Positions 50,586 to 58,300 of a DNA stretch of 64,000 nucleotides are shown piece by piece (position 1 is the first letter of the stretch; every line of letters starts with the position of its first letter). Made by a program: the position numbers and the translations under genes. Location of the stretch: positions 25,796-89,795 of IMG/VR virus record IMGVR_UViG_3300032271_000682; one strand, written 5' to 3'. This DNA comes from a virus. The notes below the pieces were generated by a model. It did not search any database and was not told the DNA's origin. It worked only from the letters and a program-made list of their open reading frames with translations.

Positions 50586-51326
50586 ATGTCTAATAATTCA
50601 GTAGTAAATGTCACTGTTAGTAATTCTGGTTCAGGATGGACACAAACTAAGGATTGGCCCTTTTTGGTTTCTAAAAATAATTCATTAGAAAAGCGAATAC
50701 GAATTACATATGACTTGTTAGCTGCTAGCGTACATTTATATCGAGTACATGGAAATAATCCAGAAAGATTTAATGGACTAGGACTTGATGAAATCGTACA
50801 GGATATTTCTGATGAAGATTTTAAGTTGGCTGATAACATAGCAGATTATTTTAGTAAAATGATTGTGTTGAGAGAAATGAGAGGAGAGCAGTTGACTGAT
50901 TTTCATCGTGTAGTCGCTGGTTTTCTAACTGACAGATTCATATTTAACTATGAAATAGTCGGTATGATATATCGTTTACCAGAATATTATGATATGGATC
51001 AACGATTCTTAAAAATGACAGACACTTACTTTAATGATCATAAATATGTATCTATATTATCACATAAACAATCTAGAACTTTAAGTCCGATTGATAAGGT
51101 TTATAGAATGACAAAAGGATACAAAGTAGTTCAATATTGGTTCAAGGATAAAGAAACTGGAAACCCAGTGAATATAGATATCGATCATAAAAATAAATTA
51201 TCTCATATATGGGATTATTTCTTTGAAGCTGCTGAAGAACTTGATATTGAGGGTGAATACTATGATTGGACACATCAATTGAAGATATCATGTACTGCTG
51301 TTAAAAATTGGGAATTAAAATTATGA
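50586..51326 (+). CDS. Hypothetical protein
   Basis: This 246-residue, mostly helical protein lies in the small-gene region after clpP. It has aromatic stretches (MIYRLPEYYDMDQRF). Its stop overlaps the next start by 4 bp. No domain is recognised. Confidence 0.68.
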   Translation: MSNNSVVNVTVSNSGSGWTQTKDWPFLVSKNNSLEKRIRITYDLLAASVHLYRVHGNNPERFNGLGLDEIVQDISDEDFKLADNIADYFSKMIVLREMRGEQLTDFHRVVAGFLTDRFIFNYEIVGMIYRLPEYYDMDQRFLKMTDTYFNDHKYVSILSHKQSRTLSPIDKVYRMTKGYKVVQYWFKDKETGNPVNIDIDHKNKLSHIWDYFFEAAEELDIEGEYYDWTHQLKISCTAVKNWELKL

Positions 51327-51697
51327 CATTATTTTATCTATTAATAGCACTTCAACTTAAACATTTTATCGTTGATTTTCCATTACAGACAAAATATCAA
51401 TGGTCGAATAAAGGAACCTATGGTCATTTAGGCGGTGTATTACACGCTGCTCTACATGGTCTGGGAACTTTTACTGTTTTGTTTTTGTTCATTGATGATC
51501 TTACACTGGCTTGGTATATTGCTCTAGCTGATATGTTTATTCATTATCACATTGATTGGGCGAAGATGAATATAAATAAAAGATTGGGTTGGGGTCCAAC
51601 TACACATCCAGAGTTTTGGGTATTGTTAGGTCTAGATCAACTGTTGCATCAGTTAACTTATATAGCAATGATTTTCGCGTTGTATATCTATAAATGA
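51323..51697 (+). CDS. DUF3307-like membrane protein
   Basis: The start at 51323 (MTLFYLL) is fixed by the ATGA overlap. The 124-residue protein has about three transmembrane segments and the pattern LKHFIVDFPLQTKYQW...HLGGVLHAALHGLGT, DMFIHYHIDWAKM, typical of DUF3307-type small membrane proteins with conserved His/Asp. Function is unknown. Confidence 0.78.
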   Translation: MTLFYLLIALQLKHFIVDFPLQTKYQWSNKGTYGHLGGVLHAALHGLGTFTVLFLFIDDLTLAWYIALADMFIHYHIDWAKMNINKRLGWGPTTHPEFWVLLGLDQLLHQLTYIAMIFALYIYK

Positions 51698-51969
51698 AAC
51701 CGATTAAAGAATTTGTTAGTGAATATCTTAACAGTGTGGCTGAGCTTGGTAATTTATACAATCGACCTCATTCTTTGAAAGACTGGAACAAAATCTTAGA
51801 GTCTGGTGACTATATCAGCGTTCAATTTCGAAATACAACCGACGGAACTCGTCAGATAGCACAATGGTGTTGTGAGAAGTTCGGAGCAGAACACTACTAT
51901 TGGACAGGTGGGGTATTTTGGTTTGAAACAAAGGAAGCGGCAGTATTATTTGCACTGAGATGGGTATGA
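51694..51969 (+). CDS. LRW-family small protein, with targeting-like N-terminus
   Basis: This 91-residue protein is the first of five tandem members. It begins MKPIKEFVSE, which resembles the capsid-targeting pattern, then has WCCEKFGAEHYYW and ends LFALRWV. Start and stop codons overlap neighbours (ATGA at 51966). Confidence 0.75.
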   Translation: MKPIKEFVSEYLNSVAELGNLYNRPHSLKDWNKILESGDYISVQFRNTTDGTRQIAQWCCEKFGAEHYYWTGGVFWFETKEAAVLFALRWV

Positions 51970-52238
51970 TGACTGAATACGAATCACAACATAATTACTG
52001 GTTAAGAGATCACGATGTGATTATGGCGGAAATTGAAATGCTTAACAAGACAGACAATACGTGGACTGTTATTCGATTGCTGCAAGGTAAATCGTCATTG
52101 CATTCACGATGGAGTGACTGCGTAAGTTGGTGCTTAGATACTTGGGGTCTCAATGACGAATGGGTATATACAAATCCTGGAGCATTTACTTTTAAGAACG
52201 AAGAAGATGCTGTATTATTCGTATTGAGGTGGGCATAA
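51966..52238 (+). CDS. LRW-family small protein
   Basis: This 90-residue protein begins at the ATGA of the upstream stop (51966; ATG at 51969 is an alternative). WCLDTWGLNDEWVY and LFVLRWA align with the neighbours. Confidence 0.74.
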   Translation: MMTEYESQHNYWLRDHDVIMAEIEMLNKTDNTWTVIRLLQGKSSLHSRWSDCVSWCLDTWGLNDEWVYTNPGAFTFKNEEDAVLFVLRWA

Positions 52239-52717
52239 TGTGTTCAATATTCGATCCACCAAACATTCCTAAGAGCGAGTATTACGATATCATATCATGG
52301 AACAAGCGTGGCGAACGAAAATGGTGGTTAATGGAAAAATTAGGATGGCAGGTAGGCGCTACAAAGGAAGAATACGAAAATAATAATATTTGGTGGATAG
52401 AATCTATAACTGGTGGAGATTGTTCTGATGAAATTGTTTCATTCAAACACGAAGCGGATTATATATCATACAAATACAGATGGGACGCTAATACAACAAG
52501 ACAAGATTGGATTCCAATTACTGTTCATTGGACAAATAGAAAGAATACAATAGTATGTAGCAAAGAAGATTATCTTCATTGTGTTGAATGGTGTCAGGAA
52601 AAATTTGGTCAAAGAATGTTACAGGGAACAGATGGAGTTTGGTATTATGCTGGAAATGGAGAATTTGAATTTATGAATGAACAAGACGCAGTATTATTTG
52701 CACTGAGATGGGCATGA
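52238..52717 (+). CDS. LRW-family protein with two units
   Basis: The 159-residue protein starts at a TAATG overlap (52238). It contains two copies of the family unit, the first ending ISYKYRWD near residue 85 and the second ending LFALRWA at the C-terminus, with WCQEKFG before it. It appears to be an in-frame fusion of two members. Confidence 0.74.
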   Translation: MCSIFDPPNIPKSEYYDIISWNKRGERKWWLMEKLGWQVGATKEEYENNNIWWIESITGGDCSDEIVSFKHEADYISYKYRWDANTTRQDWIPITVHWTNRKNTIVCSKEDYLHCVEWCQEKFGQRMLQGTDGVWYYAGNGEFEFMNEQDAVLFALRWA

Positions 52718-52920
52718 AATTAAATATGAAATTAAATACTAATAGTTCTGGAGTTAAACGAGCCCTACAATGGCTAGAACGAGAGTTGTTTCTTTGTACC
52801 GAAGAAGAACTATATTCTCAGTTTGAAAAACAAATGAATTGTAAATTTTCAGAAGACAAAACGGAAATTATCTTCATCACTGAAAATTTAAAATATTGGT
52901 TTACTACTAGATGGAGGTAG
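52714..52920 (+). CDS. LRW-family small protein
   Basis: This 68-residue protein is coupled by ATGA (52714). It has ALQWLERELFLC and ends YWFTTRWR. Shorter and more diverged than its neighbours. Confidence 0.66.
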   Translation: MKLNMKLNTNSSGVKRALQWLERELFLCTEEELYSQFEKQMNCKFSEDKTEIIFITENLKYWFTTRWR

Positions 52921-53168
52921 AATATGATTTATTTCCATATACAAAGCCATTGTTAAGTAGATTTCCATACTCTATCATAATGACGTATGAAAAGCTTGCA
53001 CATATGCCAGAACTTGAGCCTCAATGTGAATGGCTCAATAAAACACTCAATACACACTGGGGAGAACAATATCTATATCATCGTAGAATTAGTTTTGGTG
53101 TTAAACAAGTAGTATGGTATTTTGTAAAAAAAGAAGATTTAACGCTTTTTGCTCTAAGATGGCTATAA
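52911..53168 (+). CDS. LRW-family small protein
   Basis: This 85-residue frame overlaps its neighbour by 10 bp; a later start at 52980 is possible because the first lacks a ribosome site. It has CEWLNKTLNTHWGEQY and ends LFALRWL. It is the last tandem member before a hairpin and promoter. Confidence 0.7.
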   Translation: MEVEYDLFPYTKPLLSRFPYSIIMTYEKLAHMPELEPQCEWLNKTLNTHWGEQYLYHRRISFGVKQVVWYFVKKEDLTLFALRWL

Positions 53169-53183
53169 ATTAAAGAAATATTT

Positions 53184-53205
53184 AGTGTTGTAAAAATGCA
53201 ACACT
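53184..53205 (+). terminator. Hairpin AGTGTTG/CAACACT
   Basis: A 7-bp stem with an 8-base loop follows the tandem family; the following bases are A-rich then TTTG, so it is a weak terminator at best. Confidence 0.45.
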
Positions 53206-53210
53206 AAAAT

Positions 53211-53239
53211 TTGACATTAAATGGCTTTTTTAGTATAAT
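53211..53239 (+). promoter_or_regulatory. Sigma-70-type promoter
   Basis: TTGACA, 17-bp spacer, TATAAT. A late box GATAAATAC follows at 53254-53262, 4 bases before the ATG. Confidence 0.82.
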
Positions 53240-53253
53240 ATTTATATTGAAAG

Positions 53254-53262
53254 GATAAATAC
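53254..53262 (+). promoter_or_regulatory. Putative late promoter, near-leaderless
   Basis: GATAAATAC lies 4 bases before the ATG at 53267, so its predicted transcript starts at the start codon. The sigma-70 promoter upstream would give a longer leader with an AAAGGA site. Confidence 0.55.
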
Positions 53263-53266
53263 TATT

Positions 53267-53452
53267 ATGAAAATCAACGAAGTCGCTTACAAAAATTCAC
53301 AAGTCCTTTTCGAGGAACTCGACAAAGATAACGATACGGGTATTTCTACTAATGATTTAGTCAAGATCGTAGAAGCTCATAATTCTACAGAATGGACTGA
53401 TATGACTATGGAAGAAATGTACGCTATGGAAGAGCGTCTATTAGCTCAATGA
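53267..53452 (+). CDS. Small acidic protein
   Basis: The 61-residue protein (MKINEVAYKNSQ) has an acidic DKDNDTGIS loop, reminiscent of an EF-hand DxDxDG loop but incomplete. Its N-terminus is only weakly like the capsid-targeting pattern. It is coupled by 4 bp to the next gene. Confidence 0.65.
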   Translation: MKINEVAYKNSQVLFEELDKDNDTGISTNDLVKIVEAHNSTEWTDMTMEEMYAMEERLLAQ

Positions 53453-53883
53453 TTTTAGAACAAAACTATAAGCCGTATAAACCGTCACAGAGTAAATCTA
53501 CTGAGGCTACTGAATATTCGGTAATAAATAGAACTTGTCCTTTATACTGGGAAACATATAATAAATATAAATCTCTTCGTATAGTAGTAGAACGATTAAG
53601 AGAGTTTAGGATGTTTAAATGTGAACATCCGAACGAAGTTTTCGGCAGCAAAGATTATCCAATGAATCGTAGACTTCCATTGGGTGTTGCTGTTCCGGGA
53701 CTTCTTCACGCTGGAATTACCGATAATCTTTCACTTTTCTATACTATTAGCGGCTCAAGCCCTATTATTTTAAAACAATACGGTATATTTTCTCATGACG
53801 AGGCTGGAATCGGGCAACCAGCTAATATGAATCGTCAACACAGTCTTGCTCAAAAATTTTCCAATCAAGTATTCACAGAGTAA
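53449..53883 (+). CDS. Hypothetical protein, C-terminus reminiscent of RelE/YafO-type toxins
   Basis: This 144-residue protein has ITDNLSLFYTISGSSPIIL, then KQYGIFSHDEAGIG and a basic C-terminal RQHSLAQKFSNQ. The beta-strand plus YGIFSHDE pattern recalls RelE-superfamily mRNA-interferase-type proteins, but no antitoxin partner is evident. The call is tentative. Confidence 0.4.
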   Translation: MILEQNYKPYKPSQSKSTEATEYSVINRTCPLYWETYNKYKSLRIVVERLREFRMFKCEHPNEVFGSKDYPMNRRLPLGVAVPGLLHAGITDNLSLFYTISGSSPIILKQYGIFSHDEAGIGQPANMNRQHSLAQKFSNQVFTE

Positions 53884-53889
53884 TAAATT

Positions 53890-54738
53890 ATGAAAGTTGC
53901 ATTATGTTCGGACATTCACTTAGAGTTCGCTGATCTAGATATTAAAAATACAGAAAACGCAGATGTGTTATTGTTGGCTGGCGATATTATGATCGCTAAC
54001 GATATGTACGATTTTCCAGAACACGAAATTAAGCCAGAATGGAATAATATTCTTCCTGATAGATATCATAAAGCTCAATCATTTCGTAGCTTTTTGAAAC
54101 GATGTAGCGATGAATTTTCTCATGTATTATATGTAGCAGGAAATCACGAGTATTATCACGGTAAATGGAATCAAACAATCGACACATTACGAACAGAATG
54201 TGCTAAATTTCCTAACATTCATTTTATGGAAAATGATGTATTTGTTCTTGATGATGTGACGTTTATCGGCGGCACACTATGGACTGATTGTAATAAATCT
54301 GATCCATTGACCATTCGTGTTCTTGCCGATTCTATGAACGATTATCGTTTGATCAGAGTCGAAGATCGTGGTTTCGGGAAATTACGTCCAAGTGATACAG
54401 TTGCGAAGCATCGTAAGATGCTAGAAACTATTAAAGCCACAGTAGATGGGAAATATGATCAAAAATTTGTAGTAGTGGGTCATCATCAACCAAGTAAACT
54501 AAGCGCACATCCACGCTATTTGGATGATCATCATATGGATGGCGGTTATAGCTCTGATTTATCTGAGTTTATGTTGGATCGCCCACAAATCAAATTATGG
54601 GTCGGTGGTCATACACATCATGACTTTGATTACATGATTGGTTCCACACGAGTTGTTTGTAATCCACGTGGATATGTATTTCATGAAAGAGGATCTCAAG
54701 AAGAAGATCCATATTATCCAAAGATCATTGAAGTATAA
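53890..54738 (+). CDS. Calcineurin-like metallophosphoesterase
   Basis: The 282-residue protein has all five metal motifs: CSDIHLEF near residue 6, LAGDIM near 30, AGNHEYYHG near 83, VGHHQPS near 197 and GGHTHHDFDY near 238. The substrate could be a nucleotide or phosphoprotein. A degenerate paralogue lies at 46427. A strong terminator follows. Confidence 0.9.
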   Translation: MKVALCSDIHLEFADLDIKNTENADVLLLAGDIMIANDMYDFPEHEIKPEWNNILPDRYHKAQSFRSFLKRCSDEFSHVLYVAGNHEYYHGKWNQTIDTLRTECAKFPNIHFMENDVFVLDDVTFIGGTLWTDCNKSDPLTIRVLADSMNDYRLIRVEDRGFGKLRPSDTVAKHRKMLETIKATVDGKYDQKFVVVGHHQPSKLSAHPRYLDDHHMDGGYSSDLSEFMLDRPQIKLWVGGHTHHDFDYMIGSTRVVCNPRGYVFHERGSQEEDPYYPKIIEV

Positions 54739-54741
54739 CAA

Positions 54742-54777
54742 AAATGGGCACATTCGTAAGATATGTGCCCATTTTTT
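54742..54777 (+). terminator. Intrinsic terminator
   Basis: A 12-bp stem (54742-54753 with 54763-54774) with a 9-base loop runs into a T tract. Confidence 0.9.
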
Positions 54778-54778
54778 A

Positions 54779-54807
54779 TTGACTATAGTTACTAGTTATG
54801 TTATAAT
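54779..54807 (+). promoter_or_regulatory. Sigma-70-type promoter
   Basis: TTGACT, 17-bp spacer, TATAAT, directly after the terminator. Confidence 0.82.
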
Positions 54808-54858
54808 AGTAACATACTGTAATGTTTCACCTACGGTACTAACTTAAAGGAACTACAA

Positions 54859-55122
54859 ATGCAAGTAACTACTAAACAAGGTCGTTTGACCGAAGCTCTC
54901 TTGAATGGTGATCAACTCACCGCTGCTCAAATCGCTGCTAGATTTGATATCAAGAACCCAACCGCCACTGTTAGCGACATTCGCTTTGCTGGCTATGCTG
55001 TTTATGCTAACACTCGTAAAAACAGCAAAGGTCAATCTGTAACTCGGTATCGTATTGGTACTCCCACTCGTAAAGTAATCTCTGCTGGGTATCGTGCTTT
55101 ATCAATGGGTCTAGTTGACTAA
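54859..55122 (+). CDS. Helix-turn-helix DNA-binding protein
   Basis: This 87-residue protein contains LTAAQIAARFDIKNPTATVSD, a winged-helix-like helix-turn-helix, followed by a beta wing (YAVYANTRKNSKGQSVTRYRI). It has an AAAGGAA site and its own promoter. It may be a phage transcription regulator. Target sites are unknown. Confidence 0.75.
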   Translation: MQVTTKQGRLTEALLNGDQLTAAQIAARFDIKNPTATVSDIRFAGYAVYANTRKNSKGQSVTRYRIGTPTRKVISAGYRALSMGLVD

Positions 55123-55294
55123 TAAATAGTTTGTGTTGAGAATTCTACTCAACATACTATTTGTGTAGAATTTCACTATACAAACATAAGAGAATTTCAC
55201 TCTGAATCGGATGACACACTCAATGTCTTGAATAGTTTAAGCGACACTATAGTCCGTAAGTCGCTTACTGAATAAAAATTAACCACATCTAAAT
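55123..55294 (+). other. Non-coding gap with several hairpins
   Basis: The gap holds TGTTGAG/CTCAACA near 55133-55154 and TAAGCGAC/GTCGCTTA near 55230-55265. No ORF, promoter or T-tract terminator is clear. It may encode a small RNA or be the leader of 55295. Confidence 0.4.
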
Positions 55295-55504
55295 ATGAAA
55301 CTTAAACTTGTTAAATTTAAAGACAATACTTTTGGTATTATGAAAAAAGATACATGGCTTTCTCGCGAAGAATTTTTAGGAGTAGGCAAATATGAATGGT
55401 GGGCAATGCCTTGTATGATACCTAAATATTGTAAATTCAAAACTCAAGAAGAAGCTGAAGCTGCTATGATTTATATGGACATTAGCTATACGGTGATTAA
55501 ATGA
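55295..55504 (+). CDS. Small hypothetical protein
   Basis: This 69-residue protein has an N-terminal beta hairpin (KLKLVKFKDNTFGIMKK) and a helical end (TQEEAEAAMIYM). No strong ribosome site is visible. It overlaps the next start by 4 bp. Confidence 0.65.
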   Translation: MKLKLVKFKDNTFGIMKKDTWLSREEFLGVGKYEWWAMPCMIPKYCKFKTQEEAEAAMIYMDISYTVIK

Positions 55505-55767
55505 ACCAAAGGATTAGAGAACTTGCTATCGAGGCTGGATACACAAAAGATATGGCTGGTATTGGACACTGGGATATGCCAGAGTGTAAAAAGTTCGTCG
55601 AGTTAATTATTGACGAATGTTCACAAGTTTGTTTAGCAAGAGCATCTCAATATCAAGTCAATCATCTTATAACTGATGAAGCGATATTATGTTCAATATG
55701 GATCAAAAAACACTTTGAAATTGAAGGTTCAATTCGACTCAAAGCAGAATTCTGGGACAAAGAATGA
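55501..55767 (+). CDS. Small protein, NxRIRxLA family
   Basis: This 88-residue protein has MNQRIRELAIEAG at the start and FVELIIDECSQVC after it, matching proteins at 56443 and 56837. Family proteins are common in phages; their function is unknown. Coupled by ATGA both sides. Confidence 0.72.
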   Translation: MNQRIRELAIEAGYTKDMAGIGHWDMPECKKFVELIIDECSQVCLARASQYQVNHLITDEAILCSIWIKKHFEIEGSIRLKAEFWDKE

Positions 55768-56033
55768 TTATTAAAGACGCTACTCCTCATCAACAAGTAT
55801 TGGCTGATTTACTAAACAAAAAACTTGACGAATATTATATTGAATATGGGTCAGAACATGTTGCTGATAAAATAAGAGAATTTATTATGACTCATGATGA
55901 GCATACTCAGAAACAAATGAAGGCGGTATCATTAATGACAATTCAACAATTGGCAGATAATATTGGCACTCTTGAAGTTCAGCAAGAAGCACAAGAGAGC
56001 ATAACAAGAATTTTAAAGAAACATTTGCCATGA
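55764..56033 (+). CDS. Hypothetical helical protein
   Basis: This 89-residue, mainly helical protein (HQQVLADLLNKKLDEYYIEYG) is coupled by ATGA to neighbours. No domain is recognised. Confidence 0.68.
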   Translation: MIIKDATPHQQVLADLLNKKLDEYYIEYGSEHVADKIREFIMTHDEHTQKQMKAVSLMTIQQLADNIGTLEVQQEAQESITRILKKHLP

Positions 56034-56119
56034 TAGATTGGAAATTTGAAGGTGAGCAATTAGATGCGACAGTTAGTGCCACCCACACGAGCAGAAGTAG
56101 TGGAGAGTTGTATAAATGA
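56030..56119 (+). CDS. Very small ORF
   Basis: This 29-residue frame starts at the ATGA overlap with 55764-56033 and overlaps 56064-56144 in another frame. Only one of the two may be real. Confidence 0.3.
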   Translation: MIDWKFEGEQLDATVSATHTSRSSGELYK

Positions 56120-56144
56120 AATTAAAAGAACAGTTGGGAGTTAA
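56064..56144 (+). CDS. Very small ORF
   Basis: This 26-residue frame (MRQLVPPTRAEVVESC) has a GGTGAG site upstream and a protein-like sequence. It ends 3 bp before 56148. It overlaps 56030-56119. Confidence 0.35.
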   Translation: MRQLVPPTRAEVVESCINEIKRTVGS

Positions 56145-56147
56145 AAA

Positions 56148-56459
56148 ATGAGTAGTGGACATACATCTAACGATAGAAAATCTATAGGTTTTGATTTAAC
56201 CTCTTCTAGTATGACAGGTTACTTTCTACTGTCTCATCTAGATGGTAATGAATTAAATCCTGATAAAATTTTAATGCAACTGTCCACGAATTCTGTATCC
56301 AGCGGTAATTCGATCAGTTGTAAAAACTCTATTATTATAGATAAAAATCAAACTATAGTACTTTCTCATATGTTTAGACACATGGCTGATTTGATGGACG
56401 AATGGTATGAAAAAAATTCAATTACAATTTCGGAGTTGAAGAATGAACGAACGAATTAG
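56148..56459 (+). CDS. Hypothetical protein
   Basis: This 103-residue protein is Ser/Asn-rich in its middle and ends in a helix (FRHMADLMDEWYEKN). It has a GGGAG site and overlaps the next start by 17 bp. The layout suggests a small beta-rich phage protein. Function is unknown. Confidence 0.65.
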   Translation: MSSGHTSNDRKSIGFDLTSSSMTGYFLLSHLDGNELNPDKILMQLSTNSVSSGNSISCKNSIIIDKNQTIVLSHMFRHMADLMDEWYEKNSITISELKNERTN

Positions 56460-56649
56460 ACAACTTGCTGAACAGGCTGGCTGGGACAGTCATCACTCAA
56501 AATTTGATACTAGGATTGAAAAGTTCGCCGAGTTGATTGTAGAAGAATGCCTTGACATTTTGGAAGATGAAGATAATGGCGAACTTGATACCCGCAGTGT
56601 TCGCATTGCCGCAATAAGGATTAAGAAACTTTTCGGAGTTGAAGAATGA
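56443..56649 (+). CDS. Small protein, NxRIRxLA family
   Basis: This 68-residue protein begins MNERIRQLAEQAGW and has KFAELIVEECLDIL, like 55501 and 56837. Coupled by 4 bp to the next ORF. Confidence 0.72.
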   Translation: MNERIRQLAEQAGWDSHHSKFDTRIEKFAELIVEECLDILEDEDNGELDTRSVRIAAIRIKKLFGVEE

Positions 56650-56819
56650 AAAAAGTATTTTCGCACTCATATGGTGAAGAAGCATATGGTATCGTTTATC
56701 AAAATGAACTTGGGCTATATGAAGTTTATGAAATTCCACAATATGGTGGTGAGGAACAATACTACAAGACCTACAGATCACTTGATGATGCTGTACTAGC
56801 GGCAAAGTCATTTACTTGA
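56646..56819 (+). CDS. Small hypothetical protein
   Basis: This 57-residue ORF is coupled by ATGA. Tyr-rich middle (YEVYEIPQYGGEEQYYKTY) and helical end (SLDDAVLAAKSF). No family recognised. Confidence 0.66.
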   Translation: MKKVFSHSYGEEAYGIVYQNELGLYEVYEIPQYGGEEQYYKTYRSLDDAVLAAKSFT

Positions 56820-56836
56820 CATTTCGGAGTTGAATA

Positions 56837-57181
56837 ATGAACGTAGGTAGATATTTGCGAGGAGATCATCTTCACGTAGGTACATCAAGAATTACTAAAT
56901 CTAAGAAATCAAAAATGAACCATAGAATTGAACAGCTAGCAGCAGAAGCTAAGATTATGACCGAAGAAAGTATTAATATGAAAATTTCATTTAATACTCA
57001 ATTGAAAGCATTTTCTGAAAAGTTCGCTCAATTGATGTTGGAAGAGTGTGCCAGAACAATCAAGCATGAAAGTCTAGTACAATTGGATCCAGAATTTGGT
57101 ATTATCTATTCCCGAGCTATCGTAAACAGATTTGGGTTTACTCTCGATCAACCATTCTTAACAGTAACTCTAAAGGATTAA
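56837..57181 (+). CDS. NxRIRxLA family protein with N-terminal extension
   Basis: This 114-residue protein has a basic N-terminal 30 residues (RYLRGDHLHVG) and then MNHRIEQLAAEAK...FAQLMLEECARTI of the family. An internal start at the family Met is possible, but the 56837 start has a GGAGT site. Confidence 0.68.
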   Translation: MNVGRYLRGDHLHVGTSRITKSKKSKMNHRIEQLAAEAKIMTEESINMKISFNTQLKAFSEKFAQLMLEECARTIKHESLVQLDPEFGIIYSRAIVNRFGFTLDQPFLTVTLKD

Positions 57182-57184
57182 ATT

Positions 57185-57346
57185 ATGTATATAGATTCAC
57201 ATATTATTGCAATAGTATTGACAGCATTAGTAACAGGTGTTATAATGTTTATTGCTGGATACATTCATGGTAGTTATCATGAACGTAAAGACTGGAACAG
57301 CTTGATTAACGAGGGTAAACTTCCACATCCATTTGATCGGAGATAA
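57185..57346 (+). CDS. Small membrane protein
   Basis: This 53-residue ORF has one N-terminal transmembrane segment (IIAIVLTALVTGVIMFIAGY) and a cytoplasmic charged tail. No good ribosome site (AAGGATTAAATT). Function unknown. Confidence 0.65.
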   Translation: MYIDSHIIAIVLTALVTGVIMFIAGYIHGSYHERKDWNSLINEGKLPHPFDRR

Positions 57347-57349
57347 AGA

Positions 57350-57461
57350 ATGAGTGTAAAATATGAGTTGGTTGGTGTTATTGGTGAAGAAAATTACCCA
57401 GTTCTCTCTCTCTTGTAAGATTGTGTTAGCTAGTGGAAAACATTTTGGAACTAAAAATTAA
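57350..57461 (+). pseudogene. Small gene apparently frameshifted at a CT repeat
   Basis: The first frame (MSVKYELVGVIGEENYPV) ends at 57416-57418, but the +1 frame continues CKIVLASGKHFGTKN to 57461. The break sits at a TCTCTCTCTCT run (57403-57413). The second half overlaps the next ATG by 1 bp. A single-base change would restore one ORF. It may be broken or variable. Confidence 0.4.
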
Positions 57462-57760
57462 TGAAAAGATTTACAGCATATAGAAAAAGTATCTCTGAGC
57501 GAGATACACACAATCATTTTCAGAAAAATGAAGATCATGAACCACAGTTTGAGGGTGTAATTTGGACTGATGGTACAGTTACTCTTAGATGGCTAACTAC
57601 TTGTTCATCTCATTCTGTGTGGAGCAATATTGAGGACTGTCTTAATATTCACGGTCATCCAGAGTATGGTACTGAAATTATATGGCACGATGGTGATCCA
57701 CCAGAAGCATGGAACAAACAATTATTAAATGCTTTAAATATTGAGGATAATAAAAAATGA
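57461..57760 (+). CDS. Conserved-type phage protein
   Basis: This 99-residue protein has FEGVIWTDGTVTLRWLT and then SHSVWSNIEDCLNIHGHPEYGT, a pattern of a small protein found in many phages. Function unknown. Confidence 0.78.
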   Translation: MKRFTAYRKSISERDTHNHFQKNEDHEPQFEGVIWTDGTVTLRWLTTCSSHSVWSNIEDCLNIHGHPEYGTEIIWHDGDPPEAWNKQLLNALNIEDNKK

Positions 57761-58023
57761 GTGCATTTTATGGTGGCTTAAACGGTGACGGATTCTTTGG
57801 CGAAGAATATCATGATGATTGGGAGTCAGAAGACTGGAGCAGTGGATATAGCCGAAGACGTTCCAATCAGACATTTTACAATCATAATGAACCAAGATCA
57901 GTTAAGTGTAGAATTTGTGGATTTGAGAATTTAAAGTGGATAGAAACTCCGAGAGGTTGGAGAACAGCATACAGTAGTGGGCTGTTAGCAGGTAAAATAC
58001 ACGCTTGTGGAGGCGGAATATGA
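57757..58023 (+). CDS. Small zinc-ribbon-like protein
   Basis: This 88-residue protein has an aromatic N-terminal half and VKCRICGFENLKW with a later HACGGG, a possible CxxC...H/C zinc site. It is coupled by ATGA upstream and overlaps the MazG-like start. Confidence 0.62.
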   Translation: MSAFYGGLNGDGFFGEEYHDDWESEDWSSGYSRRRSNQTFYNHNEPRSVKCRICGFENLKWIETPRGWRTAYSSGLLAGKIHACGGGI

Positions 58024-58298
58024 ACGAACAAATGAAAGAGGCACTACTTATTCTTCAAGAAGAATGTAGTGAAGTGATTCAAGCTACTAGTAAATGCTTT
58101 AGATTTGGCATTAATGGTATGTATTTACAAGAGTCTAACAGAGATAGACTTGAACAAGAATTGGGTGATGTATTGGCAATGATTGATATTTTAACTAGTC
58201 AGTTTGAAATTTCATCAGATAGACTACTAGAAGCCAAAAAACGTAAATTCAAAAAACTTCAGCAGTGGAGCACACTCGATCTTAAGGATATGGAATAA
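58020..58298 (+). CDS. MazG-like nucleotide pyrophosphohydrolase
   Basis: The start at 58020 (MNEQMKEAL) overlaps the previous stop. The 92-residue helical protein has LQEECSEVIQATSKC near residue 10 and ELGDVLAMIDIL near 48, giving the EExxE and ExxD metal residues of MazG-type enzymes. It likely hydrolyses non-canonical or alarmone nucleotides. Confidence 0.83.
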   Translation: MNEQMKEALLILQEECSEVIQATSKCFRFGINGMYLQESNRDRLEQELGDVLAMIDILTSQFEISSDRLLEAKKRKFKKLQQWSTLDLKDME

Positions 58299-58300
58299 TC

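Noticed and set aside
53267-53452. EF-hand calcium-binding protein
   Set aside because: The DKDNDTG loop lacks the full 12-residue EF-hand ligand spacing and there is no second hand.
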